This document shows positions 45,144 through 58,499 of a stretch of DNA of 64,000 nt, in pieces. Under the pieces are notes generated by a model that did not search any database, was not told the origin of the DNA, and saw only the letters and a list, made by a program, of their open reading frames with translations. The stretch comes from Verticillium longisporum (taxonomy: Eukaryota; Ascomycota; Sordariomycetes; Glomerellales; Plectosphaerellaceae): NCBI GenBank assembly GCA_019188255.1, contig JAETXT010000002.1:4588001-4652000 (forward strand), given 5' to 3'. How positions within the stretch are numbered: the first letter of the stretch is position 1; every line of letters begins with the position of its first letter. The position numbers and the translations under genes were made by a program.

Positions 45144-46783
45144 CTAGAAGAGCTTGTGCTCGAGCGTCATGTCGCTCTCCGGCTCGAGACCGACGCAGGC
45201 GCGGAAGATGTTGGTCAGAGCCGAGCGCTGCTTGGCGAGGGCGTTGACGACGGGCGTGCCGGGGGCGTCAGGGGCGCCTTGAGCATGTAGCTCAGCACGC
45301 TGAGCACGCTGTGGAAGCCCTTGAAGTCCTTGCCGGCGGCCTCGTCGACCGACGTGGCCTTCCACTGGATGCGCGTCATCATCTCGGCGACGAGCACGAG
45401 GTCAATGATGAGCGGCGACGCCAGCAGCGAGTCCTCGCACACGTTGAACATGGAGATGGTCTGGTGGCCACCCATGAAGATCTCGGCGTAGTACTCGTCG
45501 AGCGCGCGCTTGTTGTCGCCCACGCCCGGCATGTACTTGATGACGACGCAGTGGTCGGGGTGCTCGCCCTCCTTGTAGAGAACCGTGTTGGCCTCGACCA
45601 TGTCGTCGACAACGTTGGACTTGGAGATCTCCTTGGAGCGGAACTGCTTCTGCGAGCTGAGGTTCTTGCCGTCGTTGTTGCCGAGGTGGTTGTAGCTCGC
45701 AATCGACGTCAGCTTGATGCCGGCGTTGATGAGGAAGTCGACGAGCGCCGACTTCATCTTGGTCTGGCCCGACTTGAAGTCGTCGCCGCCAATGAAGGCG
45801 CCGTGCCTCTCGGCCAGCTCAATGGCGCCCGGCACAAACGTGTTCTGCGGCGATCCGTTGATGAAGGGCACGCCCTCGAGCGTGCACGCCACCGAGAAGA
45901 CGGTCGACGGCGACACCTCCTCGTGACCCTGCTCAATGGCCTTGAGGAGGTTGTCGGCCGTGTCGTTGACGCCGGCAATGAGCTCCGCGTAGCGCTCCGT
46001 GTTGGCCGTCCACTGGACAATGACCTTGTCGAGGCCGTTCTTCTCCTTGAAGTCGCGGATGTCCTTGCGGATCTGCTCAACGTGCTCGTTGCAGGCCTTG
46101 GTGCCCGGCAGCACATTGTCGGCGCGGTCCTCCTGGTTGGCGGCGATGAAGTCCGGGTAGTAGATGGAAGGCAGAGGCACAATCTGGGCCATCTCCTTGG
46201 CCACCTGCTGCTTGAGCGTAGGCTCGAGCACCTGGGCGCGGTCCATGGCTTCGGCCAGGTTGAGGCCGCTAATGTCCCAGCCGCCAATGACGAGGTCGTT
46301 GGGGTGGACCATGGGCAGGATGTCCGAGAAGGGAATGTTGACGTCCTTCTTGGTCTTGGTGTCGGTGCCGAGCTTGATGGTGGAGCTCATGATGACGGAG
46401 CCGTAGTAGTTGGCGGCCCGGACACCCTCGCGCGTCTGCCACGTGAGGCCGCGGCGGTTGGCAATGATGCCGGCCGTCACGGTGGTGCCGTTGTTGCCGC
46501 CGAGGCCGACCAGCATCATGCCGGTCTTGGGGACGTTACGCTCCGTCTTGAATTCGTAGACGGTCTCGACGGGGGTCACGACAAACTTGCCGCTCTCGTC
46601 CTTGGCGACGTCCGTGGTGCGATAGGTGTACTTGGACAGGATCTCGTTGTCCGTGTACGTCACATTGGACGAGTTGACAGTGAAGAGCTCACGAGTGGCG
46701 GTGGCAGCCACAGCGGCCTGGTGGCCGTTGGATTGTCCATCTCCGTGCAGGGAGCCCGAATCAGCCTCAGCGTGGGGAGCCAT
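45144..46783 (-). CDS. INO1: Inositol-3-phosphate synthase, C-terminal one-base frame break
   Basis: This NAD-dependent enzyme converts glucose-6-phosphate to inositol-3-phosphate, the first committed step of inositol and phosphoinositide synthesis in the cytosol. Family signatures are plentiful: [20 protein letters not shown] (NAD site), [34 protein letters not shown], and the diagnostic catalytic stretch [20 protein letters not shown] followed by [14 protein letters not shown]. After LKAPLTPP the frame shifts. The conserved tail [19 protein letters not shown] to MTLEHKLF lies in another frame and stops at 45144. One base is missing from a run of five (plus strand 45261-45265); adding it gives 546 residues, the normal length. 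No intron is evident. Confidence 0.95.
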
Positions 46784-49700
46784 GGTGTACTTGGTTGGGA
46801 TGGCTTGACTTGGCGTGGGGAATGGGTTCGTGGAATTGAGTAGCTGTTTGATCTGCTACTGGCCTTAGATTTCTTTGGCCGAGTCCGCTGATCCCCCGGG
46901 CGAGGCAGAGCAACGGGCTCCTGCAAACGGGTGGTGAGTCCTGCAGAGAAGTGTCAGTATGTAAAAAAAATAAAAAATCTTCACTTGTGACAGTGACCCC
47001 TCGGCGGGGTTTTTTCCATGGCGGGTTGGCTTACGAGTTGAGGAGATTGGAAAACGTCTTGACGACGGGGTGATCACGACTCGAAAGCGTGATCAGGCAG
47101 TTTGAGTGCGAGGTTGATGGGTGGTGGGGGGGGTGACTGGAAGTGAATTGGATAGCAATGATCTGGCAACGATGACTGATGTTGTGTTGGTGAGAAAAGG
47201 GAGAGGAAGGAAGGTTCCGGGCCAGAGGGGTGGGATGCGCGACTTCAAATACCATGTTGTTATCTGGCGAGCCGCGCTAGGCAGCATTGCTGCCCCCTTA
47301 CCCAGGTGCTTACTGCCCGGGACATCGCGCACGCCACGTCCGACGTCTGAATGGCCGTTCTCTGGCCGTTGGATGCGCTGCAAGGCGCGCGGCGCCGAGC
47401 GAGAGATGATGAGAGGGGCGGTGAGAAGACGCAAGGCCAAGGGCAGCATGGAACCTATGCAACGCGATACCATGTGGAGTGGGTAGCGTGCAGGACACAA
47501 CAGGGTCCCGGGTCGTCCGCTCGTGACAAGCGCGGTTTTCGTTGGTGAGGTGAGGTGAGGGGCAGGGCAGTAGATAGACGCGCGATGCAGCAGAGAGCGA
47601 GCGAGCGAGCCAGAGCCGAGGAGGGGCATTTTCGGTTTGGACGCTTGAGCCAGGCAAAACCAACCCAGCACTTTCCCTCCGCTGCTGCTCCCTCCCTCCC
47701 TGCTGCTCTCAGAGCCATGGTCATATGGCAGCTCACAAACATCCCTTCTAGCAAGTATTGAGGCCATTGAACTATTATCCCCCCTTGAGAAGTAGGAGAC
47801 CTTGATGCTCGCTCCAATTCGCGAGGCCGTGGTCGAGGATGGACGTCCCAGGATCCAGGCTCTGCCCCTCGTCTAGCCCACCTCCCCCCCCCCCAGTTCC
47901 CAACAATGAGGGAGAACCCCTCCCCCTCATCCCACCCGACCCGCCGCCCTCCTCCACTGTCATGCTGGCAGATCTGTTCTTTGTGCCCTACTGCAGTCCT
48001 GTACTGTAAATTACTGCTCTCCTCGGCACGCCTGGGCGGATCTTTCGGATGCTTGCGGGTCGCTCATGCTCCCTCCTACATGTAATTCGTCTTCGTCCCT
48101 CGTGTAAGGTGTGCGCGCGCGAATGCATCTGACCTGCGAGCTCACCCGATGCAGGAACTGCTCTTGCGGTTCGTGTGATTGTCCCTTCCCCATGCAACAC
48201 GCCGCGTCGAGGGCTGTGACAGTGGCCAGCCGTTGTTTCCCTCTCGTAACACAATCAGCACCCATCTTTGCGTAGGTACCTAAGAGGACAAACAAACAAA
48301 AAAACATGCGCTGCCTATCTGCGCTGAACACTGTACACTGCATGCCGAGCGCTGAGTCCTTGCACCTTGCATCTCGGCTTCGGGCGGCCGTCTGCGCCGT
48401 CTGCGCCGTCGCGACCGCTGTCCTCCCACTCTGCATGCATGTGAACGGGGTGCGCTGGCATCGCCTAGACCATCACGGTTCGCCCATGACCTCTCTCGTC
48501 ATCTTATCACCCCCCCAAGCCCACTATTTCTGCAAGACAGTTCCTCCTACTCCTCTGACATTCCGTTGTCTGGGCGCCGGACGAGGCATCTTTGCGTTTT
48601 TAGCCGGCCGGAGATCATCGAGCTGCTTTGCTGATCAGACGGCCAGGGAAATTGTCCTCGCCGATGGCACATGATCGGGGGGGATGATCCCAAGCCCGTA
48701 CCGTACGGCCACTGTCTGCTTTCTTCCGTCTCCGTCCGCTTCGCATCTCGCGAGGCCGTGCCGCCGGGACATGTCGGAGATCACGTGAAGCCACCAATGT
48801 ACCTTTGATCCTCTGGATACTCTCCGTGATCTCCCAGCTGAGCACTGGCCCCTGCTTATTTTTTTTCGGGTGGACACTCGAAGGAAGGCTGACAAACTAT
48901 TGAATATGTTGCAGCATCGTCATGCATCGTCGATGAACGTTTCATGTCTGCCATCGCATTCACCATGGGTATGCTTGATTCCCTGGACCGGAGACGAGCG
49001 TCTAGCTGATGCGGTCTCTTTTTACCATGGAACCCTGAGGGGCTCTTCAGAGTCAAGATGGTCAAGAGGGGCCTGGGGCAGCGACAGGTCTGCCAACCAA
49101 ATGGCGATCACCACAGACATTGCCATGTTTGAGGAAGGTCGTCTCGATATCAACTCCCTCCCCCGGACTTGCCAGGCCCCCAGCCAGGCTAGACTTCGAT
49201 CCATTGATGCATGAAATCCGGTGAGCGTGGGTTGGTTGTTTCGTCCGCAGCAGACCACAACAGACATGGAGATCATTTGCTGCTCCTGGCTCGAGGTTCT
49301 CCTGATCCAGATGGCGCATGCGCATGGGGTCGGCGTGTCTTCGTTGTGGATGCTCCTCGGACCGTTCTCTACGGCACATTCCACGCATCCCGTGATCGAG
49401 AGAGATGTGCCGATGGATCCCTCGCCCATACTTCTGTGCACAAACCTGGTCCATAGCACCGTCGAATAATGCCTTTTGCCATTCTCACCTGATTGAAATG
49501 TGAGAGGTACTGGAAAAAGTATGCTCGACCAGGCAAGTGATAACATGGCGATCGGCATCCGCAAGACCCAATCGAGCAGCATCCTGATTTTGACGTACCA
49601 TTTTGGTCGAAGAGGCTGCATCCATTCATTTGTCCACCAATTTTGGTCCTATTTGGTGAGCCGTCCTGTTCAGGGGTTCCTGTGGAAACCAAATGAGCGT

Positions 49701-52700
49701 CCCAATCTGTCCTGGGCAGATGGCAGCCCTCGCAGATATCGGTCGAGGTGGTTGCACCACAACGCCGTATTCCTGGCAGGTGTCAAATTGTTCTCTCCGA
49801 AGATGCTACGGTCACAGCCGCTCTTTTCCGCATGGCAGCTGCGGCTAATGAAGAGCGAGCGAGTTGTGCAGAGCAGAGCGAATGAGTGCCGGCCGCCGAC
49901 GACAGGCGGCAGATTGAGCGCCGCTCAACTCATTTCGTGTCGTCCGTCCATCTGCCAATGGCAGTGATGAGAAGCTTGGGAGGGAGACTTCATTGCCAGA
50001 TCAACGTCCCGATGGTGGGGAGTTAAAGGTCATGAGGCGGCGTCGAAGACGGCACAGAACACAGACATGGTGAAATGACTGGTTGAAAGTCGCGAATCCA
50101 AAGTCGAGGTTGAGGCTGGCTGACTGTGCTGTCCCGAGACCTGAAGAGTGGATGCTCGTGTACTACGGATCTGATTTGATCTTACACTGGGTTCGACAAT
50201 CTCGCACCGCGACTCGAGTGATGAGCAGGACCAGTCGGTCCAAGCGGTGCTAGGGATACGAGACAAGGTACCGGGGATTTGTGGGCCACGATCGCAAGGA
50301 GCTAATAATGGTGGCCGACATGACCGTGTTCAAAGAAGTTTCGCGTCGGTTGTGAACAAGATTTTCCATTTCGCTTGAGTATTGAACTTGTACGTGTTTC
50401 CCTTGCTTTTACCCGCTGTGGTCCAGGGCCAAAGATCGACAGATGGCAAGACAGACGCGTCGTCCGTGTGGCAAGAGAGAAGTCGTTTACGATGCTGGCT
50501 GGCGCAGGCTGGCACACGCTATCTGAAGTATTTCTCCGACCACGATCCCTATATTTGCCATGGTCTCGTCGCACCTGGTCAGGCACGCGGGACGCTACAC
50601 GCTGGGAATTCTGTCCGAGCCGCTTTCTGCGCCAGACATGAATTGACGGCACGTCGCATAGCATGCTGTCTCGACCTACCTATTCTCGGAGAGGTCCCGT
50701 CGAATCATAGCTGCCATGGACCATACTTGACCAAAACGATGAGCAGACAGTAGACGGCTTGTGAGACTCGGGAATTGATGTGCGAGAGAAGAGTGAAAGG
50801 GCAAACCCTCGGCGCCGAAGAGTGCGCCGACCGACGATAATCAGGGTCTGGAAGCTCACCAAAGAACATGAAGCCATGACGGGAATCGACCTTAATGCAC
50901 AAGCAGGGCATCCGACAGGGGAGGGCCCCTCGTGTCACCGGAGCCACTGGAGCCTCTGTAGCCACTGTCACTGTAACACTGGCTCCGCTCACAAACGAGC
51001 CACCACTTTAGCGGTCAGGTGCGGTGGGGTCCTGGTGGAAGGGTGGTGGTCTGGTTGTTCCTGCTATCGCTTCTAGCGGCGGCAACTGCCCAAACCGATG
51101 TAAGGTACCCGATCCCGCTGGCTCTCGTGTGGTTGGTGATCCTATAGCGCGCCCCTGGAAATGACCATCGGGAACCTGGAAGGTCGAAGTTCCGGGCAAC
51201 CAGTGCTCCTGCTTTGACCCGGGCTGGCTGACGAACGGGCAACGCCGGCTGTTCTGGCGTACCTACCTAGGTAGCAGTCGGAGTCGCAGTCGCAATTGCT
51301 GACGCTGACCACCAGGTGGTAGCTGCCTGGCTTGATGACCTGACTAAGACCCCATACAAGTACAACGGAACGGCGTCTACACTTTGCGATGCCCAAGCTT
51401 AGGTTCCCATCTAGTGCGAGCAAGCTGCCGCACAAAGAAAGAAACAAGTACTCGTCGATCGACCAGTGTTTCGCCATTTGACAGCAGTCGAGTAAGTCGC
51501 ACCACGTTCTAGACTCGTTTGTGAAGTGAAGGGACACGCCGCTGCTGTTGTCCTGGTCCTGGTCATACCATGCATGGCCTGCCTGCTGACTACCCGCTGG
51601 CCTGGCTAATAAGTGGACGAGGGGCAAGGTGAGGGACGCCTGTATGAGTAGGGACATCCTGGAGCGGTGTGAAACGTCTTCTCTGCAGATGCACTGTAGG
51701 TAGTGCCACCTGGAACGTGCAACTGCACAGTTTACACTACCTTGCCTGCGATCCCCCATCGAGCTTCGTTCATCCAGCGACAGGCTTGGCTTGCTGAGCG
51801 CAAAGTGGTCGTCATCTAAGCTTGGCGGCAGCAGGGTGTCCAAGCCAGGGCAACGTGAGAGCTTCGTCCGACTGAAGAATCCAGATCCAGGAAACGAAAC
51901 GATTGGAATTTGGGTTGATGCACAATTCCGTCCACATCAAACCTTCTCACGCTTCATCCCTTTTACCAGTCATCATTCGAGGCCGGCCCGAGTGCCTGAA
52001 ATTATTGTGCTTGGGGCCTCCGCGAACCATGAACCACTCCCCATTTCCTCTTGAACCGATCACCAACACCATCGATATTAGCCTCGAATGGCTCAGCCCG
52101 CGCGCCTCGTGCGGCACAGACGCATACACCTACTGGCTTCCCTGTAATGGCAGTGCAATAAAGCTTGCAGCCCAGTTGGGAAAGGCGGGGGGCAAGGGGC
52201 CCTTGAAGCCAAGACCTTGGGTCCCTGTGTATCCCTGTTAATCGACAAGGATATCGGTCAGGGGCACGACCAGGTCTCATGCTCTCGGCCGCAACCCAAA
52301 CATCCCCAGTCCCTGACACCCTTCGCATTTCGAGACACGACCTGCAACATCAACTCTGCAACTGCCCTTGCCTTCTGACGTGCATTCCTGTTCTCTCTTC
52401 CCACAGTACCATCAGTCACCAGGGAAGCAAAAGGGCCCCTCGTGGAACTCTAACAACCCTCCCAGCGTGCCTGACCAAGATCGTTGCATCGAAAATCGAA
52501 AATCGAAAATCGAAAACAAGAATCATCGAGCGGGACCAGAACATCTGAGCGTCAAATCCAGACCTGCACCGAGCAGTTGACAGTTTTGCTCCTTTTTCCC
52601 CAATCAGCCTGCCCGTTTTGGTTCCAATCTCAGAACACAAACATCTAGACACTTCTGCGAAGTTGGCCGTCGACTGATTCGGACCTCTTGGAAACGTCAC

Positions 52701-52879
52701 TGGACGTCGATACCCACCGCCATTACCATTGGACAACCCGTCGCTCAACGTGTCTTTCGAATCTGAACGACGTGGTTGACGACCTTCACCGCCAACTGTT
52801 GTTTCTGACCCTGATCGAGACATCTATGCCAAGTACAAGCAAAGCATCCAATCCCAACCATTGACCACGGAAGCCCAGT
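46784..52879. other. 6.1-kb gene-free region
   Basis: It begins with the promoter and 5' leader of INO1 (to about 47300) and ends with the promoter and leader of the LIM-domain gene. Between, open frames of up to ~230 codons (for example 51142-51843 minus and 49022-49621 minus) have no recognisable domains and are crossed by frames on the other strand. An AAAATCG tandem repeat occurs at about 52494-52522. No RNA gene is recognised. A small unconserved gene cannot be excluded. Confidence 0.35.
52494..52522 (+). repeat. 8-bp tandem repeat (atcgaaa)
   Basis: Four tandem copies of atcgaaaa/atcgaaa in the leader region of the LIM gene. Confidence 0.75.
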
Positions 52880-55140
52880 ATGGCGTTTCCGCGGGAGTCG
52901 AGCTTCATGCCGACTATCAAGTGCTCGTCATGTGGAAACGACGTCGAGATCTCCATGATGGGGGAGCATATTTGCGGCGCCAGCACCGATAGCGGTATGT
53001 TTTTCTACGGCACTTTCACCAGAACAACACATGCTGACAGAGGTTGAAGCACTTCCTTCACCACAAACCGCTGACACCTTCGCTTCCTACGCACGTTCGC
53101 CGCCCCCAGAGGACATCAAATTCAGTCGCACACAGCCACCAAGAGTTGACACGAGTGCTGCGAGCAAGTCAAGCCTGACGTACCCAGCAGTTCCGAGTAC
53201 TAGTAGCTAACAGCATGTCTAGATCGCCCGTTTCTAGGTCAAAGTCAAATGACGCCAATCAGCAGTTCTACGGGCTCCCTAAGTGTATCACCCAAAACCC
53301 CCAGTGGCGGCAGGCCCGACGACTATTTTCAGCCAGAGATTGCGACCGACTACAACGCAACACCACCACTAACAGCAAGGAGACCTGGCGGATACGGCGG
53401 CTTCGACGAACCCGACGCGCGAGACGGTGAGCCAAACTATCAGCCAAGCAGTCCCAAGAGGCAACAGGGTGCCCTGCTCCAGCGCATGAATACAATCGCG
53501 CCAGGGCCATTCGAGATGAACCGTAAGCCAGGACCAGCATCGAAAAACGCATTCGCCTCGTTACGAAAGAATTCAACGACCGACGAGGTGCCACCTGTGT
53601 CACCGAGAATCACCGAATCCCCCAAACTCGGCTACAGCACTGAACGGACCAGCCCAGTCGCACAAAGCACCAGTGCGCCAAAAGATGGATTCGCGTTCTT
53701 GGGCAACAACCACGTGGGTATCGCGCCCCCAAGGGTACCCAGGAAGAATGGCTACGGTGGATTTGGCCCTCCAGGCCAAGCACCAGAAGAGTTCGAACCA
53801 GAGCCCTTTGGTGTCAACCGATCCGGAACATTTCCCAGACCCAACAACCCTGCCGAAGCTCCTCTACGGACCCCATCAGCGCCTGGGCCACGACCCGAAC
53901 GGCTCAAGCAGATTGTCGACGAGGCCCCGAGCCACACTCGTCAACCCTCAATGGGTCCAGATACCTCGAGGCCACCACCGCCACGAACTAGTCTTCTCAG
54001 GCCATCAACTGCTGGAAATGGCTCGTCAAGTATCAATCTGGCCAACGAATTCGGTGTTGGAAACCCCTACCACTCGCCTTCGGACTCAGCGTCATCAGGC
54101 TACTCTACCTTTAGCCGACCGGGTCACTCCAGCTCCCAAAGCAGCTCACAGACTAGTCCAGTCAGATCGAGACCTGAGAGGAGGAAACCTTCGGACACCT
54201 CGAATTTCGATAACATCATGGTCGACTTGGAGGTCTCCATGGCTGATATGGGCTCCATGCAGCAAAACGCCCCGTCTGCCGACAGAAACGCCAACTCGTC
54301 CTTTAACCGCCAGCCTAGCTCGGGCGATGTCCGATATGATCCCGCCGCCCAGGGACGCCCAGAGAGGACAAGATCACCACTGGCCGCTGGTCCCAACGAC
54401 TACAACCGGGCCCCCGTTGAAACGCACATTCGGCAACAGGCCTCATCGCCTCCGCGCGACCTTCTTCCCCGACCTTCGACTCGGAAGCCCTCCGACCCCG
54501 CTGTCCAGTCATCTCGCGGCAACTGCAAATCTTGTGGCGATCCCATCAAGGGAAAGAGTATCTCTTCCGCTGACGGCCGGCTCACTGGACGGTATCACAA
54601 GGCATGCTTCGTTTGCACCACGTGTACGGAGCCATTTTCGTCCGCTGAGTTTTACGTGCATAACGACAAACCCTATTGCGAGCAGCATTACCACAAGCTC
54701 AACGGCAGTCTGTGTGGTAGCTGCGGGCGCGGTATTGAAGGCCAGTACTTGGAGGACGAAGAATCGATCAAGTATCATGTCGGCTGTTTCCGCTGCGGTG
54801 ACTGCGGTATGTCTCTCTCCAACGGCTACTTCGAAGTCGACGGCAAGGCATTCTGCGAGCGGGATGCCTGGAAACGAGTACAGCAGCCGGACGGCCCTCC
54901 GCGCGGCATGGCTCGATCGCCCGGTCCTCAGGGCCCGCCTGGCGCAAGACGCGGCGGCCCGCCCCCATGGGTCCCGGAATGGGATCCAAGATGGGCCCTC
55001 CCATGGGACCAGGCGGTCCCGGCAGGGGCGGCCCACGACCGGCCATCGGGCTGCCTCGTGGGCAGCGTCTTGCGCCGGGGGCCAATCTTGCTCCAATGCC
55101 TCGGATGAACAAGCGCATGACGAGACTCGGCATGATGTGA
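52880..55140 (+). CDS. Paxillin-like LIM-domain protein (Pxl1-type), one-base frame break
   Basis: ATG at 52880 starts MAFPRESSFMPTIKCSSCG, a short Cys/His zinc-ribbon-like motif (CSSCGNDVEISMMGEHIC). The first intron is 52995-53040. A second short intron near 53150-53220 has uncertain borders; the frame then continues PFLGQSQMTPISSSTGS. About 400 disordered Ser/Pro-rich residues follow. Two LIM zinc domains then come at about residues 480-600: CKSCGDPIKG...HKACFVCTTC...YCEQHY, and CGSCGRGIEG...HVGCFRCGDC...FCERDAW. The Gly/Pro/Met-rich tail is in another frame, shifted at the C run 54962-54966, and stops at 55140 (RLGMM). Pxl1-type proteins scaffold the cytokinetic actin ring and Rho signalling; that role is inferred from architecture. 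Confidence 0.85.
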
Positions 55141-58100
55141 ACTCAATCTCTCCACCATCACAACGACTCACAGTACACGTCGAGTTGCAGCCAGACCATG
55201 GTCTCAGCCTCCCAAGGCTCACTTATCAACACATCCGACCCGTATCAGAGGATGGACGATTTCACGATTTGGCTTTCTGCACACAACACCCAGCATCTAA
55301 CGAGCATGACATTTCTCTTCCCATCTGCGCATTTAGTCAGCGGTGTTTTGTGAATACTTTTTTTTATTGAATTCTATACCCCGTCCAGAGCGGACTTTTG
55401 TTGTTGTCGAGCTCGGCTATTTTTGTATACCCCCCACAAAGGCTTCGCTTCTGCAGGTACCCTATTTGGCACTTGATCTATTGTTTTCATTGCCATTGTT
55501 CAGCATGTTCGATAACATTACGCAAGGGCATTGCGAGGGGTACACCTTCGAGATGCGCCTGGACCTGTCATTTAGTATATTGAATTGCATTTTAGCTCAC
55601 CTGATAGCTCTAACCACCACGGTCAAGCAATTTGGAGTCTTCGGTTCGTCACTTTAATTCACATTGTTGCTACACAACATTTTCGTTGTTGATGTGTTTT
55701 AACGTAGTCTGACGTCGACGCTGGACGAGAGTATATCTCGATTTGCATCAATGAAGTGCCAACTTCTGTCTGTCTCCTAACAGCTTGACCCTAGCTTCGT
55801 CACGACGGCAAGGGCGTGGTCCTGTGAAGCGGCATGTACCCCAGCCCAGGCGTGCAGTCCCCGCGAAGCAACTTGCATGCAAGAGAAGGGGGTGGCGCCT
55901 CGATCGAAGCTCTAACCGCTGCAAGATGACTGCAGCCTACACGAGATTTACAACTCTAAAAAGAGACAGGGAAAAGCAAATAAGGGGCCCGGCTGCGTGG
56001 GCGTCTGTCTCCTTGGGCTGGGGCGGGGAGGGTAGTATCAGTCGTGGAGGTGGACGTTTGGCTCGTCAAGGTGCAGGGGGCGCCAGGTACCACCACGGAT
56101 TGGACGATGACGTGCAGAATGGGGAGATTTCCTTCATCTTAAAGCAGGCGGCAAGAAGAAACGGGCCTCTCTTTGTGGTTGCGGCGCTTGTACGTTTTCA
56201 TGAGCGGTCGCGATGGAAAAGGATTTGGTAGGTCTACGGGTTCTCTTCTGTGAGCGGGTTGTCCCTAGCTGCTGTTTTGTTCCTTGCTGTAACGTGAAAT
56301 GGTAGTTCGAGAATTGTGTTTGCTTGCTTCTTCTTCCCAAAAGTTTGCTGCCATTTGAGACTGACACGATGGCTAGGGACGTCGGTTATTGGTGGTCTAG
56401 CGATGATGAGCTTTGTCCAATCAATAGCAGATCACGGAGGTCCAGAATAGGGGTCTGACAAGGGGTGGCGTACACAACTGGCATTCCAGAGATGGAGGAG
56501 GCTAGCACGGTAACATGTTCCGTCTCCCCTGTGAAGTAGCGGTGGTAGTGGAGTGGCCTCGCTTGCTTTTGTCCTTGGCAAGACGCGTCGGCCCGTGCGA
56601 AAGAACGCTGTTTTTAGGATCGCAGGGAGCCTCAGAGGGATGGCAGCCCAGAGCCGTGCAATCCCCCCTTGTGATGCGCAGCAGGACGAGGGATGGCCAT
56701 CTTCTGGGCAATGTGTCTCCTTACGAACTCCCTAGGCAACACTATCGAGGAATTCAGAGAAGTTTATGGTTGGTGTTAGGGAGGTCTTGTCTGATGGGAC
56801 GTGTGAGGCCCAGCACATCTGATACCTTAGCTGTGTGTCAAGTACGAAGCGGGTAGGTAGTAAACTATCGTCAACTGGATGCGCCGCTTACGATACATCT
56901 AGAAAGCAGATGTCTGGATGTGGTAGGGTGTTTTCTTTGCGCATCTTCCTTTCGCATCTTGAGCTACATCGGTCAAGGGCGTGTTTTCTACCAGAACACC
57001 AGAGCGGGGGATCACCCTGCGAGTCATGAGCCGTGCCGCGATCTCGATCCAGCACCGGTCCAGCAGCTTAACACCCCGAGACGATTTGTCCTCGTCGTCC
57101 TCGACGGTGGATTAGATGGACAAGTCATTGACCATGCTGAAGCTATCCTAGAGCAGGCTTCGTTCGCTTCATGCGCCAGACTCGAAAACCTTGCGTACCA
57201 GCTTCTTCTCCTCTGAGCTGACCAGAGACCACCAACCTGATCAGTCTTTCGAAACCTTATGTCGGGTTGCCATGTCATCGTCCTCCCGATGACAAACGTC
57301 GCTTATGTCAATAAGGGTGTGATGTTCAATGGGAATTTGGCACAAACTACGGCGCCGTCGGATCGGGTTTGGAGAAAGTAGGCCCCGATGCAGGGCACCT
57401 TAAGTCCGGTGAAGTACATGTATGTAACGTCGTCGCATCATGAAGAACACGAGATTGGCGGCGGCCCATGAGTATGCTGGTTGCGCCTCCCTTCTTGGCA
57501 TTTCCCCCCTCTGGGCTGAAAGCATGGCATCTCTCACATTTTGACTTGCATCAAAATACCTGGACAGGCTGATAACAATGGGAGTTAGTTTCGTCGGTCA
57601 AATTATCGTCATCGCCTGCGCCACAATGCGGCCTGTATCACCACTTCAGTTTGAGGCCGATGTCGCGATCAGTCGCATCTTGTGGGGGGCACTGGTCGTA
57701 TTCACAGTGCTTGTGACACACGGGCTTCTGCTGAGAAGAGCATGTTCAGCTACTTCCAGCGACTTCTGAAGGCGCTGGACAATCGTCAAATACAGTGCGT
57801 TAGACAGTGCAGAAGCATGTGGTGCTCCCCGGTTTTGTGCCCCTTAGCTGGCCCCCCTTTCTCCTCTAGCGCCCTGGCAGCGTGTCCCTTTCCTGCCCAG
57901 ACCATCATCCTAACTGAGGCTTTCCTTCCATTCCAGATCCCTTCCAGCCTATCTCCCGACTCGACACGACCCGACATTTGTTCCGGTCCTCATCCACGTC
58001 CCTCGCTCGCTCTGTCTGGTCTCGTGTTTCTCCTTTTGAGCATTGCTGCGACCGCATCCCTCCACCGCTTGTCAGTGTTTCACTGGCAACGAATACGTTT

Positions 58101-58499
58101 TACCTTGTCTCCCATTGAGAACCTCGGTCTCGCTGAGCTCTCGATTATCTCGGAGCCTGAGCGTCCTCCTATCCGACCAACCGCGTGCACGAGACTTTTT
58201 CACGAGTCGGCCACTCCTTCACCTAGGATCACTGCGACGACGGATTGCCATTACCCACTCGATCATCAGGGTAGAAGCCTCTGAGATTCGGCCTAACGAC
58301 GTTGCAGCCCCTTCACGACCGCATCTTTCTCTTCCCCGTCATTCCTCGAGCGACGCTGTTGCAACATGATCTCGTCCTAACCCCGACGCACCTCCACGAC
58401 CAAGCCTTGCTTCGTTTTCCAGCTGCGCGAGGATCCGCCTGCGCATTTGCCTAATCTTATACCTTTGATTTATCCTCCTCTCCCTGTGACCTCGCCAAG
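55141..58499. other. 3.4-kb gene-free region
   Basis: It is the 3' flank of the LIM gene and the promoter and long 5' leader of the DUF3405 gene. The leader part (about 57850-58499) is pyrimidine-rich. No gene or RNA is recognised. Confidence 0.4.

Noticed and set aside
45311..46843. 510-codon plus-strand open frame across INO1
   Set aside because: It is a shadow of the high-GC3 INO1 coding strand, and INO1 is unmistakable on the minus strand.
51142..51843. 233-codon minus-strand open frame in the leader of the LIM gene
   Set aside because: No recognisable motif, Cys/Ser-rich irregular composition, and competing frames on the other strand. It may be chance or an upstream transcript.
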